Source: Micromonospora sp. FIMYZ51
GTDB taxonomy: Bacteria > Actinomycetota > Actinomycetes > Mycobacteriales > Micromonosporaceae
NCBI RefSeq assembly: GCF_038246755.1
Contig: NZ_CP134706.1
Span: 3,162,001 to 3,226,000 of the forward strand
Direction: 5' to 3'
DNA: 64,000 nt
Shown here: piece after piece, positions 24,853-32,750 of the stretch
Numbering within the stretch: the stretch's first letter is position 1
How the letters are laid out: every line of letters starts with the position of its first letter
Position numbers and translations under genes: made by a program
Notes under the pieces: model-generated
The model's input: only the letters and a program-made list of their open reading frames with translations
Told to the model about the DNA's origin: nothing
Databases searched by the model: none

Positions 24853-25586
24853 GCCGTCACCTCCAGGTCCTTGCCGGTCAACGCGACGAACGCGTCGTCG
24901 AGGTTCGCCGCGCCCGTGCGCGCAACGAGACCCGCGGGGGTGTCGAGCGCGAGGACCCGGCCGGCGTCGATCACGGCGACCCGGTCACAGAGCCGTTCGA
25001 CCTCCTCCATCGCGTGACTGACCAGCAGGATGGTCACCCCGTCGGCCCGCAGCCGCTCGATCGTGCCCCACATGCGCCGTCGGGCCGCCGGATCCAGGCC
25101 GGTGGTCAGCTCGTCGAGGATCACCACGCGCGGCCGACCGGCCAGCGCCAGGGCGATCGAGAGTCGCTGCTTCTGACCGCCGGAGAGCTTCTCGAAGATG
25201 GTCCGCCGCTGCTCGGCCAGGTCGACCAGGTCCAGCAGTTCGTCGGTGGGCCGGGGCGCGGGGTAGAAGCTGCGGTACAGCTCGACCAGCTCCGTGACGC
25301 GCAGGGCATGGTGCAGGTAGGCGTTCTGAAGCTGTACGCCGAGCACCTGCCGGAGCCGGGCCCGGTCGCGGCGGGGATCGAGGCCGAGCACGCGGATCCG
25401 CCCCCGGTCGGGACCGCGCAGCCCGGCGATCATCTCGACGGTGGTCGTCTTCCCGGCACCGTTGGTGCCGAGGATGCCCATCGTCTCGCCGCTGTCGACC
25501 CGCAGGCTCACATCGACGACCGCCTGGGTGCGGCCGTAACGCTTGGCGAGGTTCTCGGCGAGGATGGCCGGCTCGGAACTGGTCAT
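24849..25586 (-). CDS. ABC transporter ATP-binding protein, DrrA-like
   Basis: A 245-residue ATPase with GILGTNGAGKTTTVEMIAG (Walker A), a Q-loop at GVQLQNAYLHHALRV, signature LSGGQKQRLSIALAL, Walker B VVILDELTTGLDPAARR (ELT replaces the more usual EPT) and switch His in ILLVSHAMEEVERL. It energises the ABC-2 permease encoded right after it. It is divergent from the histidine kinase at 25698 across a 111-bp region holding an 11-bp inverted repeat. This genetic layout (NarL-type sensor/regulator next to DrrAB-like exporter) is typical of cell-envelope stress or antibiotic detox modules. Confidence 0.9.
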   Translation of the reverse strand: MTSSEPAILAENLAKRYGRTQAVVDVSLRVDSGETMGILGTNGAGKTTTVEMIAGLRGPDRGRIRVLGLDPRRDRARLRQVLGVQLQNAYLHHALRVTELVELYRSFYPAPRPTDELLDLVDLAEQRRTIFEKLSGGQKQRLSIALALAGRPRVVILDELTTGLDPAARRRMWGTIERLRADGVTILLVSHAMEEVERLCDRVAVIDAGRVLALDTPAGLVARTGAANLDDAFVALTGKDLEVTA

Positions 25587-25621
25587 ACCCGAACGCTACG
25601 GCCGACGCCGGGACGAATCCT

Positions 25622-25660
25622 GTGCCGGAAGTAACCACCTTCGGCCATGACTTCCGGCAC
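25622..25660. promoter_or_regulatory. Inverted repeat in exporter/sensor divergent promoter
   Basis: GTGCCGGAAGT (25622-25632) and its perfect complement ACTTCCGGCAC (25650-25660) are separated by 17 nt. A -10-like TACAGT (25685-25690) lies 7 nt before the kinase ATG 25698, giving a leaderless geometry. The repeat is a good candidate site for the adjacent NarL-type response regulator. Confidence 0.6.
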
Positions 25661-25697
25661 GGGTGACCGGGGCGGTGACCGGCCTACAGTGGGGATC

Positions 25698-26801
25698 ATG
25701 CGACGTGTCGGCACGGAGGAGTGGTCGGGCCTCGCCATGCTCGTGGTGGCGGTCGCGGTCGCCGTGCCCGGCCTGTTCGGCGTCGCCGAGCTGGTGATTC
25801 CGCAGAGTTTGTGGATCGCCCTCTTCGTTCTCTTCCTCTGCGCCCTGCTCGCCTCGGTGGCCGCGCCCGCGTCGGGCCGGTCGCGCCACGTGGTGTTCGG
25901 CGTGGCGGTCGTCGCCGCCTGGGCGCTCGTGCTCTCCGCGCGTCACCTGGGGCTCCTGCCGGTCCTGCTGGTCTTCACCGCCGCGGTGAGCGTCTACCTG
26001 GTCCCGCTCTACGCGGGCCTGGTCGTGGTCGGCCTGAACACGGCGGTGATCACCCTCGTCGCGCTGCCGGCCACGTCCGCGCCCGTGGAGTTGGCCCTGA
26101 CCGTGGGCTTCTACCTGCTCATCCAGTTGGCCTCGCTGCTCAGCTCGATCACCCTGCTGCGGGAACAGCGGATGCGCCGCGAACTCGCCGCGGCGCACGT
26201 CGAACTGACGGCGGCCGGCTTCCGGCTTGAGGAATCGGCCCGTACCGAGGAGCGGCTGCGGATCTCCCGGGAACTGCATGACCTGATCGGTCACCAGCTG
26301 ACCGTGCTGACCCTCGAACTGGAGACTGCCCGGCACCTCGACGGTGCGGCGGCGCGGCGGCACGTGGAGCGCGCCGACCGGGTCGCCCGGGAACTCCTCG
26401 GCGACGTGCGCAGCACGGTGGGGCAGCTGAGAACCGAGACTCCCGATCTCGAACAGGCGCTCCGCCGGATGGCTCGTGACCTGCCGGGCCTCGACGTGTC
26501 GATCGAGGTCTCGCCCGGGGTGCGGGTGGACGAGGAACGTGGCGCGGCCTTCGTCCGCGCGACGCAGGAGATCATCACGAACACGATCCGGCACGCCGAA
26601 GCGCGTGAGCTGCGGATCTCGGTCACCGGTGACGACGGCGGCACCGTCCTCGACGCGCGTGACGATGGACGCGGCGCACGGGACCCGGTGTTCGGCAACG
26701 GGCTGCGCGGCCTCCGCGAACGATTCCAGGCCCTCGGCGGCGACCTGGCCGTCGAGGGCGAGGGCGGATTCCGGGTGACCGCCCGGGTGCCGGCGGCATG
26801 A
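25698..26801 (+). CDS. NarL-type sensor histidine kinase
   Basis: A 367-residue membrane sensor kinase. Residues 10-155 hold about five hydrophobic segments with almost no extracellular loop, so it probably senses membrane state or a membrane-embedded ligand. The HisKA_3 dimerisation motif EERLRISRELHDLIGHQLTV places the phospho-His at residue 194. The ATPase part shows EIITNTIRHAEARELRISV and GNGLRGLRERFQALGG. ATG 25698 is picked on the leaderless spacing from TACAGT. The stop overlaps the response-regulator start by 4 bp. It is divergent from the ABC-2 exporter genes and most likely controls them. Confidence 0.9.
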   Translation: MRRVGTEEWSGLAMLVVAVAVAVPGLFGVAELVIPQSLWIALFVLFLCALLASVAAPASGRSRHVVFGVAVVAAWALVLSARHLGLLPVLLVFTAAVSVYLVPLYAGLVVVGLNTAVITLVALPATSAPVELALTVGFYLLIQLASLLSSITLLREQRMRRELAAAHVELTAAGFRLEESARTEERLRISRELHDLIGHQLTVLTLELETARHLDGAAARRHVERADRVARELLGDVRSTVGQLRTETPDLEQALRRMARDLPGLDVSIEVSPGVRVDEERGAAFVRATQEIITNTIRHAEARELRISVTGDDGGTVLDARDDGRGARDPVFGNGLRGLRERFQALGGDLAVEGEGGFRVTARVPAA

Positions 26802-27442
26802 CCCGCGTGGTGGTCGTCGACGACCAGACCCTCATCCGGCAGGGCATCCGGGGGCTGCTCGAGGTCGCCGACATCGACGTGGTCGGTGAGGCCGCCGACG
26901 GCCGGGCCGCGCTCGACGTCATCGCGCGGACCGCACCGGACGTGATCCTGCTCGACCTGCGGATGCCCCGCTTCGACGGCATCTGGACGATCGAGCAACT
27001 GCGGGCCGCCGAGATCGACATCCCGGTGCTGGTGCTCACCACCTTCGACGACGACGCACTGGTGTTGGGCGCGCTCCGCGCGGGCGCCCGTGGCTACCTG
27101 CTCAAGGACGTGACGCTGGCCCAGCTCACCCGGGCCATCCACACGCTCGCCGAGGGCGGCACGCTGATCGCCCCGTCGATCACCGACCGGATGCTGCGGG
27201 CGATCCGCTCCGGACCCTCGCCGGCCGGGCCGGACGCGCCCGCCGTGCCGAGCCTCACCGAACGCGAGCAGGAGGTGCTGCGGCTGGTCGCGCACGGCTA
27301 CAGCAACCGCGAGATCGCCGGAATCCTCTTCCTCGCCGAGGGCACCGTCAAGAACCACGTCTCCACGATCCTCACCAAGCTCGGTGCCCGGGACCGGACG
27401 AACGCCGTGCTCCGCGCCCTGCACGAGGGCATCCTGGAGTAG
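26798..27442 (+). CDS. NarL/LuxR family response regulator
   Basis: A 214-residue regulator. The receiver domain has VVVVDDQTLIRQGI, phospho-acceptor Asp53 in VILLDLRMPRFDG, Thr in VLVLTTFDDD and Lys in YLLKDVTLAQL. The C-terminal LuxR helix-turn-helix reads LTEREQEVLRLVAHGYSNRE with GTVKNHVSTILTKLGARDR. It overlaps the kinase gene by 4 bp and is its cognate partner. The 11-bp inverted repeat between the kinase and the exporter genes is its likely binding site, so it probably regulates both the exporter and itself. Confidence 0.92.
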   Translation: MTRVVVVDDQTLIRQGIRGLLEVADIDVVGEAADGRAALDVIARTAPDVILLDLRMPRFDGIWTIEQLRAAEIDIPVLVLTTFDDDALVLGALRAGARGYLLKDVTLAQLTRAIHTLAEGGTLIAPSITDRMLRAIRSGPSPAGPDAPAVPSLTEREQEVLRLVAHGYSNREIAGILFLAEGTVKNHVSTILTKLGARDRTNAVLRALHEGILE

Positions 27443-27530
27443 CCCACCGGCGGCGGTCTTCCGGGCTGGCCGGTCGAAGGAGCAGCCCACCGACGGCCCG
27501 CTGCTGGCCGGCCGGTCGAACCGGACGCGC

Positions 27531-29324
27531 TCAGCCGGCCAGGGTGGCGTAGCGGCCGTTGCGGTTCAGCAGGCTGTCGTGGTCGCCGGCCTCGACGACC
27601 CGGCCGTGGTCGAGCACCACGATCTGGTCGGCGGCCCGGACCGTGGCGAGCCGGTGGGCGATGGTGATCGTGGTACGCCCCTCGGCGAGCACCTCGAACG
27701 CCCGTTGTACGGCCCGTTCGGTCTCGGTGTCCAGCGCGCTGGTGGCCTCGTCGAGCACCAGGATGCGTGGGTCCCGCAGCAGCGTACGGGCGATGGCCAG
27801 GCGCTGTTTCTCGCCGCCGGAGAATCGGTGGCCGCGAGAGCCGACCAGGGTGTCGTACCCGTCGGGCAGACCGGCGATCAGGTCGTGGATCTGGGCGGCG
27901 CGGGCGGCCTGCTCGATCTCGACGTCCGTGGCGTCCGGGCGGGCGTAGCGCAGGTTCTCCCGAACCGTGTTGTGCAGCAGGTACGTCTCCTGGCTGACCA
28001 CGCCGACGATCGCGGTCAGGTCGGCCAGGCGCAGGCCACGCAGGTCGACGCCGTCGATGGTGACCTGGCCTGCGGTCGGGTCGTACAGCCGGCTGATCAG
28101 TCCGGCGAGGGTGCTCTTGCCGGAGCCGGTCTCGCCCACCACGGCCAGGCTGGAGCCGGCGGGCACGTCGAGGGTGATGCCGGCGAGCGCGGCGGTGTCG
28201 CTGCCCGGATAGGTGAAGGTGACGTCGGTCAGCCGCAGGTGTCCGCGTACCCCGGCGGGGTCGAGGTGGACCGGTTCGGTGGGGTCGGCCACGTCCACCG
28301 GCAGGTCCAGGTACTCGAAGATCCGGGCGAACAGCGCCAGCGACGCGGCGAGCGAGACGCCGACGTTGAGCAGCCCCATCAGCGGCCGGAACAGGCCGCC
28401 CTGGAGGGTGGTGAAGGCGACCAGGGTGCCGATGCTCAGGGTGCCGGCGGTGCCGGGCAGGCCGGCGGCGAGGTAGATGACCGCCGGTACGGCGGCGAAG
28501 ATGATGCTCATCGAGGCCATCCGCCAGCGACCGGCCACCTCGCTACGCAACTCCAGGTCGACAAGTCGGGCCGAGGAGGCGGTGAACCGGTCGATGAGCG
28601 CCGGCCCGGTACCGAGGGTCTTGGCCAACTGCACCCCACTTATCGACAGCCCTTCCTCGACCGTGACGTTGAGGTCGGCGAGTTCACGCTGGCGTTGCGC
28701 GGTGATCTCGCGGCGCATCCGGGCGACCCGGCGGGTCAGCCAGATCGCCGGTGGCAGCACGACCAGCGAGACCAGGGAGAGTTGCCAGGAGAGCGCCACC
28801 ATGGCGACCGCGGTCGCGACCACGGTGGTGAGGTTGGCCGCGACGGCGGTGGCGGTGGAGGTGACCACCGACTGCATGCCACCGATGTCGTTGGTGATCC
28901 TTGACTGCACCTCGCCGGTGCGGGTGCGGGTGAAGAAGCCGAGTGACTGCCGCTGAAGGTGACTGAAGACGTCGGTACGCAGCCGGTGCATGACCTGCTG
29001 ACCGACCCGGGTGGAGAGCCAGGTCTGCACCACGCCGAGGACGGCGGTCACGGCGGCCACCGCGACCATGCCGAGGACCAGCCAGACCAGCAGGGTCACG
29101 TCGCCTTCCGGCAGGGCCCGGTCGATCACCGTACGCAGCAGGAACGGCGTGGCCATCGCGATGACCGAGGAGACCACGATGATCGTGGTGACGGCGGCCA
29201 GCGCGGGCCGGTGGGGGCTGAAGAGGCGGCCGATACGACGCAGCGACACCTGGCGGGCCTGCGCCTTCTCCTCGGCGCTGAGGGTGCGGTGACCGCGGTC
29301 GCGGCCGGAGGGGATCGGTTCCAA
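27531..29324 (-). CDS. ABC multidrug/lipid exporter (half-transporter)
   Basis: A 597-residue type IV ABC exporter with an N-terminal six-helix domain (first helix LAAVTTIIVVSSVIAMATPF) and a C-terminal ATPase: GETGSGKSTLAGLISRLYDP, signature FSGGEKQRLAIARTLL, Walker B ILVLDEATSALD, switch AHRLATVRAAD. All catalytic residues are in place, so a homodimer would be active. The start appears to be TTG 29324, with AAGGTGG 6 nt upstream; ATG is absent nearby. It is divergent from a MarR gene with a near-perfect 21-bp palindrome in the gap, so the exporter is probably derepressed by its drug substrate. Confidence 0.9.
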   Translation of the reverse strand: MEPIPSGRDRGHRTLSAEEKAQARQVSLRRIGRLFSPHRPALAAVTTIIVVSSVIAMATPFLLRTVIDRALPEGDVTLLVWLVLGMVAVAAVTAVLGVVQTWLSTRVGQQVMHRLRTDVFSHLQRQSLGFFTRTRTGEVQSRITNDIGGMQSVVTSTATAVAANLTTVVATAVAMVALSWQLSLVSLVVLPPAIWLTRRVARMRREITAQRQRELADLNVTVEEGLSISGVQLAKTLGTGPALIDRFTASSARLVDLELRSEVAGRWRMASMSIIFAAVPAVIYLAAGLPGTAGTLSIGTLVAFTTLQGGLFRPLMGLLNVGVSLAASLALFARIFEYLDLPVDVADPTEPVHLDPAGVRGHLRLTDVTFTYPGSDTAALAGITLDVPAGSSLAVVGETGSGKSTLAGLISRLYDPTAGQVTIDGVDLRGLRLADLTAIVGVVSQETYLLHNTVRENLRYARPDATDVEIEQAARAAQIHDLIAGLPDGYDTLVGSRGHRFSGGEKQRLAIARTLLRDPRILVLDEATSALDTETERAVQRAFEVLAEGRTTITIAHRLATVRAADQIVVLDHGRVVEAGDHDSLLNRNGRYATLAG

Positions 29325-29357
29325 GGGGAACCACCTTTCGCCGGAAACAATGTTGAG

Positions 29358-29399
29358 GTTACCTCATCATGAGGTAACAACCGCATTCCGTGTTACCGT
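29358..29399. promoter_or_regulatory. MarR operator and leaderless promoter
   Basis: GTTACCTCAT (29358-29367) and ATGAGGTAAC (29369-29378) form a perfect palindrome around one central base. TACCGT (29394-29399) ends 6 nt before GTG 29406, and the palindrome covers the matching -35 position, so binding would block transcription of the MarR gene. The site is also about 35 bp from the exporter start, so it can control both genes. Confidence 0.75.
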
Positions 29400-29405
29400 A
29401 TTCCG

Positions 29406-29837
29406 GTGACCGAGCCCACCACCGGCAGCGCTGACGACGAGAGCCTGGCGGAGACGTTCTGGGCGGTGGCGTCACGGCTGCGCCGGCAGATCCGCGAGTC
29501 CCTCGCGCCCTGGGCGGTCACCCCGAGCCAGTCCCGGGCGCTCGGCGTGCTGGTCCGGCACGGCGAGGTGCGCCCCGGCGTGCTCGCCGAGCAACTGCGC
29601 ATCGCGCCCCGCTCGGCCACCGAGGTCATCGACGATCTCCAGGCCCGTGGGCTGGTCACGCGCCGACCCGATCCGGCCGACCGGCGGGCCACCCTGGTCG
29701 CGCTCACCGAGCAGGGGCACCGGGTCAGCGCCGACATCCGGGCGGCGCGCCGGGCCGAGGCGGACCGCTTCTTCGGTCACCTCGACGACGCCGACCGGGC
29801 CGAGTTGACCCGCATCCTGCGTACCCTGCGCGCCTGA
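29406..29837 (+). CDS. MarR family transcriptional regulator
   Basis: A 143-residue MarR regulator of normal family length: AVTPSQSRALGVLVRHG before the DNA-reading part, GVLAEQLRIAPRSATEVIDD as helix-turn-helix, and the wing RRPDPADRRATLVALTEQG. GTG 29406 has no Shine-Dalgarno sequence and sits 6 nt behind a -10-like TACCGT, so a leaderless start is likely. It is divergent from an ABC exporter and the shared gap contains a 21-bp palindrome that fits a MarR dimer. It is best read as a drug-responsive repressor of that exporter. Confidence 0.9.
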   Translation: MTEPTTGSADDESLAETFWAVASRLRRQIRESLAPWAVTPSQSRALGVLVRHGEVRPGVLAEQLRIAPRSATEVIDDLQARGLVTRRPDPADRRATLVALTEQGHRVSADIRAARRAEADRFFGHLDDADRAELTRILRTLRA

Positions 29838-29960
29838 TCTGCGTGGGAGAACGCGGACGCCTCCCGGCCGCTGGCCACGCAGGGTTGCCGTCGATGGCAG
29901 CGCCGCCGCAACCGGCAAATCACCCGAGCCGGGAGGGCGCTGTCGGCTTATGCTGTGGCC

Positions 29961-30050
29961 GTGGCACGCTTCGCGGTTTCACTCCGTTCCGTCCTTCGAC
30001 GTGAGCGAACCTTGGCTCGCCTGCGAGCCGTCCTCGACCGCCTGAGCTGA
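29961..30050 (+). CDS. Arg-rich leader peptide upstream of argS
   Basis: A 29-residue reading frame from GTG 29961 to TGA 30048-30050, with eight arginines, at positions 3, 9, 13, 14, 16, 20, 22 and 27 (five of them CGA or CGT codons, less common in such GC-rich DNA). The -10-like TATGCT (29949-29954) ends 6 nt before the GTG, so it would be read from the very 5' end of the message. Downstream are mutually exclusive hairpins and the arginyl-tRNA synthetase gene. This is what an attenuation leader sensing charged tRNA-Arg should look like. A 31-codon frame from ATG 29950 overlaps it but has only one Arg codon. Confidence 0.6.
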   Translation: MARFAVSLRSVLRRERTLARLRAVLDRLS

Positions 30051-30062
30051 CCACCTGCGGCG

Positions 30063-30154
30063 ACCGGCGGATCGATCCGCCTGGTCTTCGTGGTCGTCGA
30101 TCGATCCGCTCTCCGCGCATCCCCCGGAAGATCCACCGCGTGTGCGCGTGGATC
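30063..30154 (+). promoter_or_regulatory. Candidate argS attenuator structures
   Basis: Three elements follow the leader peptide. First, GGCGGATC/GATCCGCC (30066-30081, extended by ACC/GGT to 30063-30085) is self-complementary. Second, GCGGATCGATC (30067-30077) can instead pair perfectly with GATCGATCCGC at 30099-30109, so these two forms exclude each other. Third, a hairpin at 30130-30154 (GATCCAC/GTGGATC plus GCG/CGC, loop TGTG) lies just before GGAGCGAG and the ATG. There is no U-run, so it may act on translation or by Rho rather than as an intrinsic terminator. Confidence 0.5.
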
Positions 30155-30176
30155 GGAGCGAGATTGGCGTACCTTC

Positions 30177-31895
30177 ATGGATCTTGAGAAGTTGCTTGCC
30201 GACCGGCTGGCGCAGGCGTTCTCGGCGGTGGCCGGCGGACCGGTCGACCCGGTCGTGCGGCGGTCGCAGCACGCGGATTACCAGTCCGACGCGGCGCTGT
30301 CCCTGGCCCGCCGGCTCGGCCGTCCACCACGGGACATCGCCACCGAGGTCGTCGATCGGGCGCAGTTGGCGGACCTGTGTTCGGCGGTGGCGGTGTCCGG
30401 TCCGGGCTTCATCAACCTGACCGTCGCCGACCCGGCGCTCGACACGCTGCTGTCGACGATGGCCGCCGACCACCGGCTCGGCGTCGCGCCAAGCGCCGCG
30501 CCGGAGACGGTGATCGTGGACTACTCGGCGCCGAACGTGGCAAAGGAGATGCATGTCGGTCACCTCCGGTCGACAGTCATCGGCGACGCCACCGTCCGGC
30601 TGCTCACCTGGCGCGGGCACCGGGTGATCAAGGCCAATCACCTGGGGGACTGGGGCACCCCGTTCGGGATGCTCATCGAGCATCTGCTCGACCTGGGCGA
30701 GTCGGCGGCGGCCCACGAGTTGTCCGTCGGTGACCTGGACTCGTTCTACAAGGCGGCTCGGGTCAAGTTCGACGCCGAGGACGAGTTCAAGGAGCGGGCC
30801 AGGCTCCGGGTGGTCGCCCTGCAAGGCGGCGACGAGTTGACGCTGCGGTTGTGGCGGCTGCTGGTCGCCGAGTCGGAGAAGTACTTCCTCACCGTCTACG
30901 ACCAGCTCGGGGTGCTGCTCACCGGGGAGGACTTCTACGGCGAGAGCTACTACAACGACATGCTCGCCCCGGTGACCGACGAGTTGGACCGGCTCGGATT
31001 GCTGCGCGACAGCGGCGACGCGGCCTGCGTCTTCCCGGACGGGTTCACCGGCCGCGACGGGCAGCCGCTGCCGATCATCGTGCGCAAACGCGACGGCGGG
31101 TACGGCTACGGCGCCACCGACCTCGCCGCGATCCGCCACCGCACCCAGAATCTCGGTGCCACCCGGCTGCTCTACGTCGTCGGCCTGCCGCAACGCCAGC
31201 ACTTCGAGATGGTGTACGCGGTGGCCCGGCAGGCCGGTTGGCTGCGCCCACCGGCGACGGCCGAACACGTCGGCTTCGGCTCCATCCTCGGCGCGGACGG
31301 CAAGATGCTGCGCAGCCGGGCCGGCGGCTCGATCAAACTCGTCGAACTGCTCGACGAGGCCGTGACCAGGGCCGCCGAACTGGCCCGGCAGAAGAACCCC
31401 GAGCTGCCCGACGCGGCCATCGCCGAGGTCGCCCGCGCGGTCGGCATCGGCGCCATCAAGTACGCCGACCTGTCCACCGACCGGGTCAAGGACTACGTCT
31501 TCGACTGGCAGCGGATGCTCTCCCTCGACGGCAACACCGCCCCGTACCTGCAATACGCCCACGCCCGGATCCGGTCCATCTTCCGGCGCGCCGGCATCGA
31601 CGAGTTCGCCGCCGGCCCGATCGTGATCGGGCACCCGGCCGAACACGCCCTCGCCCTCGAACTGGCCAACTTCGGCACCGTCGTCACCGGCGTCGAACGC
31701 ACCCTGGAGTTCCACCGCCTCGCCGGCTACCTGCACACCCTCGCCGCCACCTTCAGCGGCTTCTACGAACACTGCCCGGTGCTGCGCGCCGAGGGCGAGG
31801 TACGCGACAGCCGGCTGGCCCTGTGCGACCTCACCGCCCGGGTCCTGCGCCGGGGGCTCTACCTGCTCGGCATCGCCACCCCGGACCGGATGTAG
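30177..31895 (+). CDS. argS: Arginyl-tRNA synthetase, E. coli-like type
   Basis: A 572-residue class I synthetase that charges tRNA-Arg. The N-terminal Add1 domain (VSGPGFINLTV) is followed by the HIGH-type motif VDYSAPNVAKEMHVGHLRST, then WGTPFGMLIEHLL, LPQRQHFEMVY, the KMSKS-region ADGKMLRSRAG and a C-terminal anticodon-binding domain with DWQRMLSLDGNTAPYLQYAH. This catalytic motif is like E. coli ArgS, whereas the usual mycobacterial/actinomycete form has SANPTGPIHIG instead, so this may be a second, acquired copy. ATG 30177 is about 15 nt after GGAGCGAG. It has a 340-bp leader with an Arg-rich peptide and stands alone between MarR and GntR genes. Confidence 0.95.
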   Translation: MDLEKLLADRLAQAFSAVAGGPVDPVVRRSQHADYQSDAALSLARRLGRPPRDIATEVVDRAQLADLCSAVAVSGPGFINLTVADPALDTLLSTMAADHRLGVAPSAAPETVIVDYSAPNVAKEMHVGHLRSTVIGDATVRLLTWRGHRVIKANHLGDWGTPFGMLIEHLLDLGESAAAHELSVGDLDSFYKAARVKFDAEDEFKERARLRVVALQGGDELTLRLWRLLVAESEKYFLTVYDQLGVLLTGEDFYGESYYNDMLAPVTDELDRLGLLRDSGDAACVFPDGFTGRDGQPLPIIVRKRDGGYGYGATDLAAIRHRTQNLGATRLLYVVGLPQRQHFEMVYAVARQAGWLRPPATAEHVGFGSILGADGKMLRSRAGGSIKLVELLDEAVTRAAELARQKNPELPDAAIAEVARAVGIGAIKYADLSTDRVKDYVFDWQRMLSLDGNTAPYLQYAHARIRSIFRRAGIDEFAAGPIVIGHPAEHALALELANFGTVVTGVERTLEFHRLAGYLHTLAATFSGFYEHCPVLRAEGEVRDSRLALCDLTARVLRRGLYLLGIATPDRM

Positions 31896-31935
31896 CAGTC
31901 GAGCGTCGGGGAACCACAGCGAGGAGCGGGCCCGG

Positions 31936-31965
31936 CCGCCGCCACGCCGGTCGGCGTGGCGGCGG
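31936..31965 (+). terminator. Hairpin terminator after argS
   Basis: CCGCCGCCACGCCG (31936-31949) and CGGCGTGGCGGCGG (31952-31965) are perfect 14-bp arms separated by two bases. It lies 41 bp after the argS stop and ends shortly before the GntR promoter (CAGACT at 31970-31975, 7 nt before GTG 31983). Confidence 0.7.
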
Positions 31966-31982
31966 GTGGCAGACTCGTCGGG

Positions 31983-32648
31983 GTGAACGAGGTGGCCGCG
32001 TCGCCGGTGGACGGCGAGTTGGAGAGTGTCAGTCTGGTGGACCTCGCGGTTTCCCGGCTGACCCGGGAGATCCTCAGCGGCAAGAGTGATCCGGGTGAAC
32101 GCCTGGTGGAGGAGCAGCTCACCCGACGGCTCGGGATCAGCCGGGCACCCCTGCGGGAGGCACTGCGGTTGTTGGCCCAGCAGGGGTTGGTCGAGCACAT
32201 TCCCCGGCGCGGGGTCCGGGTCGCCACCCTCTCCGACCGGGACGTGCGGGAGCTGTACGAGCTGCGTGACGTGCTGGAACGGTTCGCGGTGCGGACAGCG
32301 GTCCCGGTCCGGCGGGAGAGCGACCTCGTCGGGCTGCGGGCGGCGCTGGACCAGATGCGGGAGGCGACCCGGGCCGGTGACCGGCTGGCCGTCGCCGAGT
32401 CACACCGGACGTTCCACGTCGCGCTTGTGGGGCTCGCCGGCAATCGGCAGCTCTCCGCGGTGTACGACTCGATCCTGATGAAGTTGCAGCTCTACATGGC
32501 GATAAACCTGCGGCGCGAGGCGGAGACGGCGCAGCCGCTGGACGGGGTGTACCGGCACGAGCGGCTCTTCGAGGCCGTCGCCGGGGGAGACCCGGAGGCG
32601 GTCCTGGCCGTGCTCTCCGGGCACGGGGCGCGCTCCTACCTCGGGTAG
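31983..32648 (+). CDS. GntR/FadR family regulator (FCD domain)
   Basis: A 221-residue regulator. The N-terminal winged helix spans about residues 15-80 (LTREILSGKSDPGERLVEEQ, LGISRAPLREALRLLAQQGL, IPRRGVRVATLS), and the C-terminal all-helical FCD domain contains ELYELRDVLERFA, AESHRTFHVALVGLAGN and a late HERLFEAVAGGDPEAV; these His/Asp positions usually bind a metal with a carboxylate ligand. The GTG start has CAGACT 7 nt upstream and no Shine-Dalgarno sequence. It stands directly before the amidase/cysteine-hydrolase operon, whose promoter region has a GTTACAT/ATGTAAC repeat, so it is most likely its local repressor. Confidence 0.9.
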   Translation: MNEVAASPVDGELESVSLVDLAVSRLTREILSGKSDPGERLVEEQLTRRLGISRAPLREALRLLAQQGLVEHIPRRGVRVATLSDRDVRELYELRDVLERFAVRTAVPVRRESDLVGLRAALDQMREATRAGDRLAVAESHRTFHVALVGLAGNRQLSAVYDSILMKLQLYMAINLRREAETAQPLDGVYRHERLFEAVAGGDPEAVLAVLSGHGARSYLG

Positions 32649-32701
32649 GACCGATGCCGGTCCGCGCGGCCGGGTGGTGCCCGGCCGCGCGTCATCGCGC
32701 C

Positions 32702-32750
32702 GTTACATTTCGCGCGTCTGCATGTAACCGCACTGTCGACAATCGACTGT
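32702..32750 (+). promoter_or_regulatory. Promoter/operator of the allophanate-type operon
   Basis: GTTACAT (32702-32708) and ATGTAAC (32722-32728) are perfect 7-bp arms separated by 13 nt. A second small repeat GTCGA/TCGAC lies at 32735-32747. GACAAT (32738-32743) ends 7 nt before ATG 32751 without any Shine-Dalgarno sequence, so the transcript may be leaderless. The GntR regulator just upstream is the likely binder. Confidence 0.55.

Noticed and set aside
29838..30176. A T-box riboswitch before argS
   Set aside because: I could find no T-box core sequence or specifier-loop pattern, and no intrinsic terminator with a U-run; the Arg-rich leader peptide explains the region better.
30090..30176. 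An upstream GTG start that would lengthen argS by 29 residues
   Set aside because: There is no ribosome site, the extension overlaps the leader hairpins, and ArgS proteins normally begin near MDLEKLL.
29979..32198. A 739-codon minus-strand frame across argS
   Set aside because: It is antisense to a recognisable synthetase with all its motifs and has no coding features of its own.
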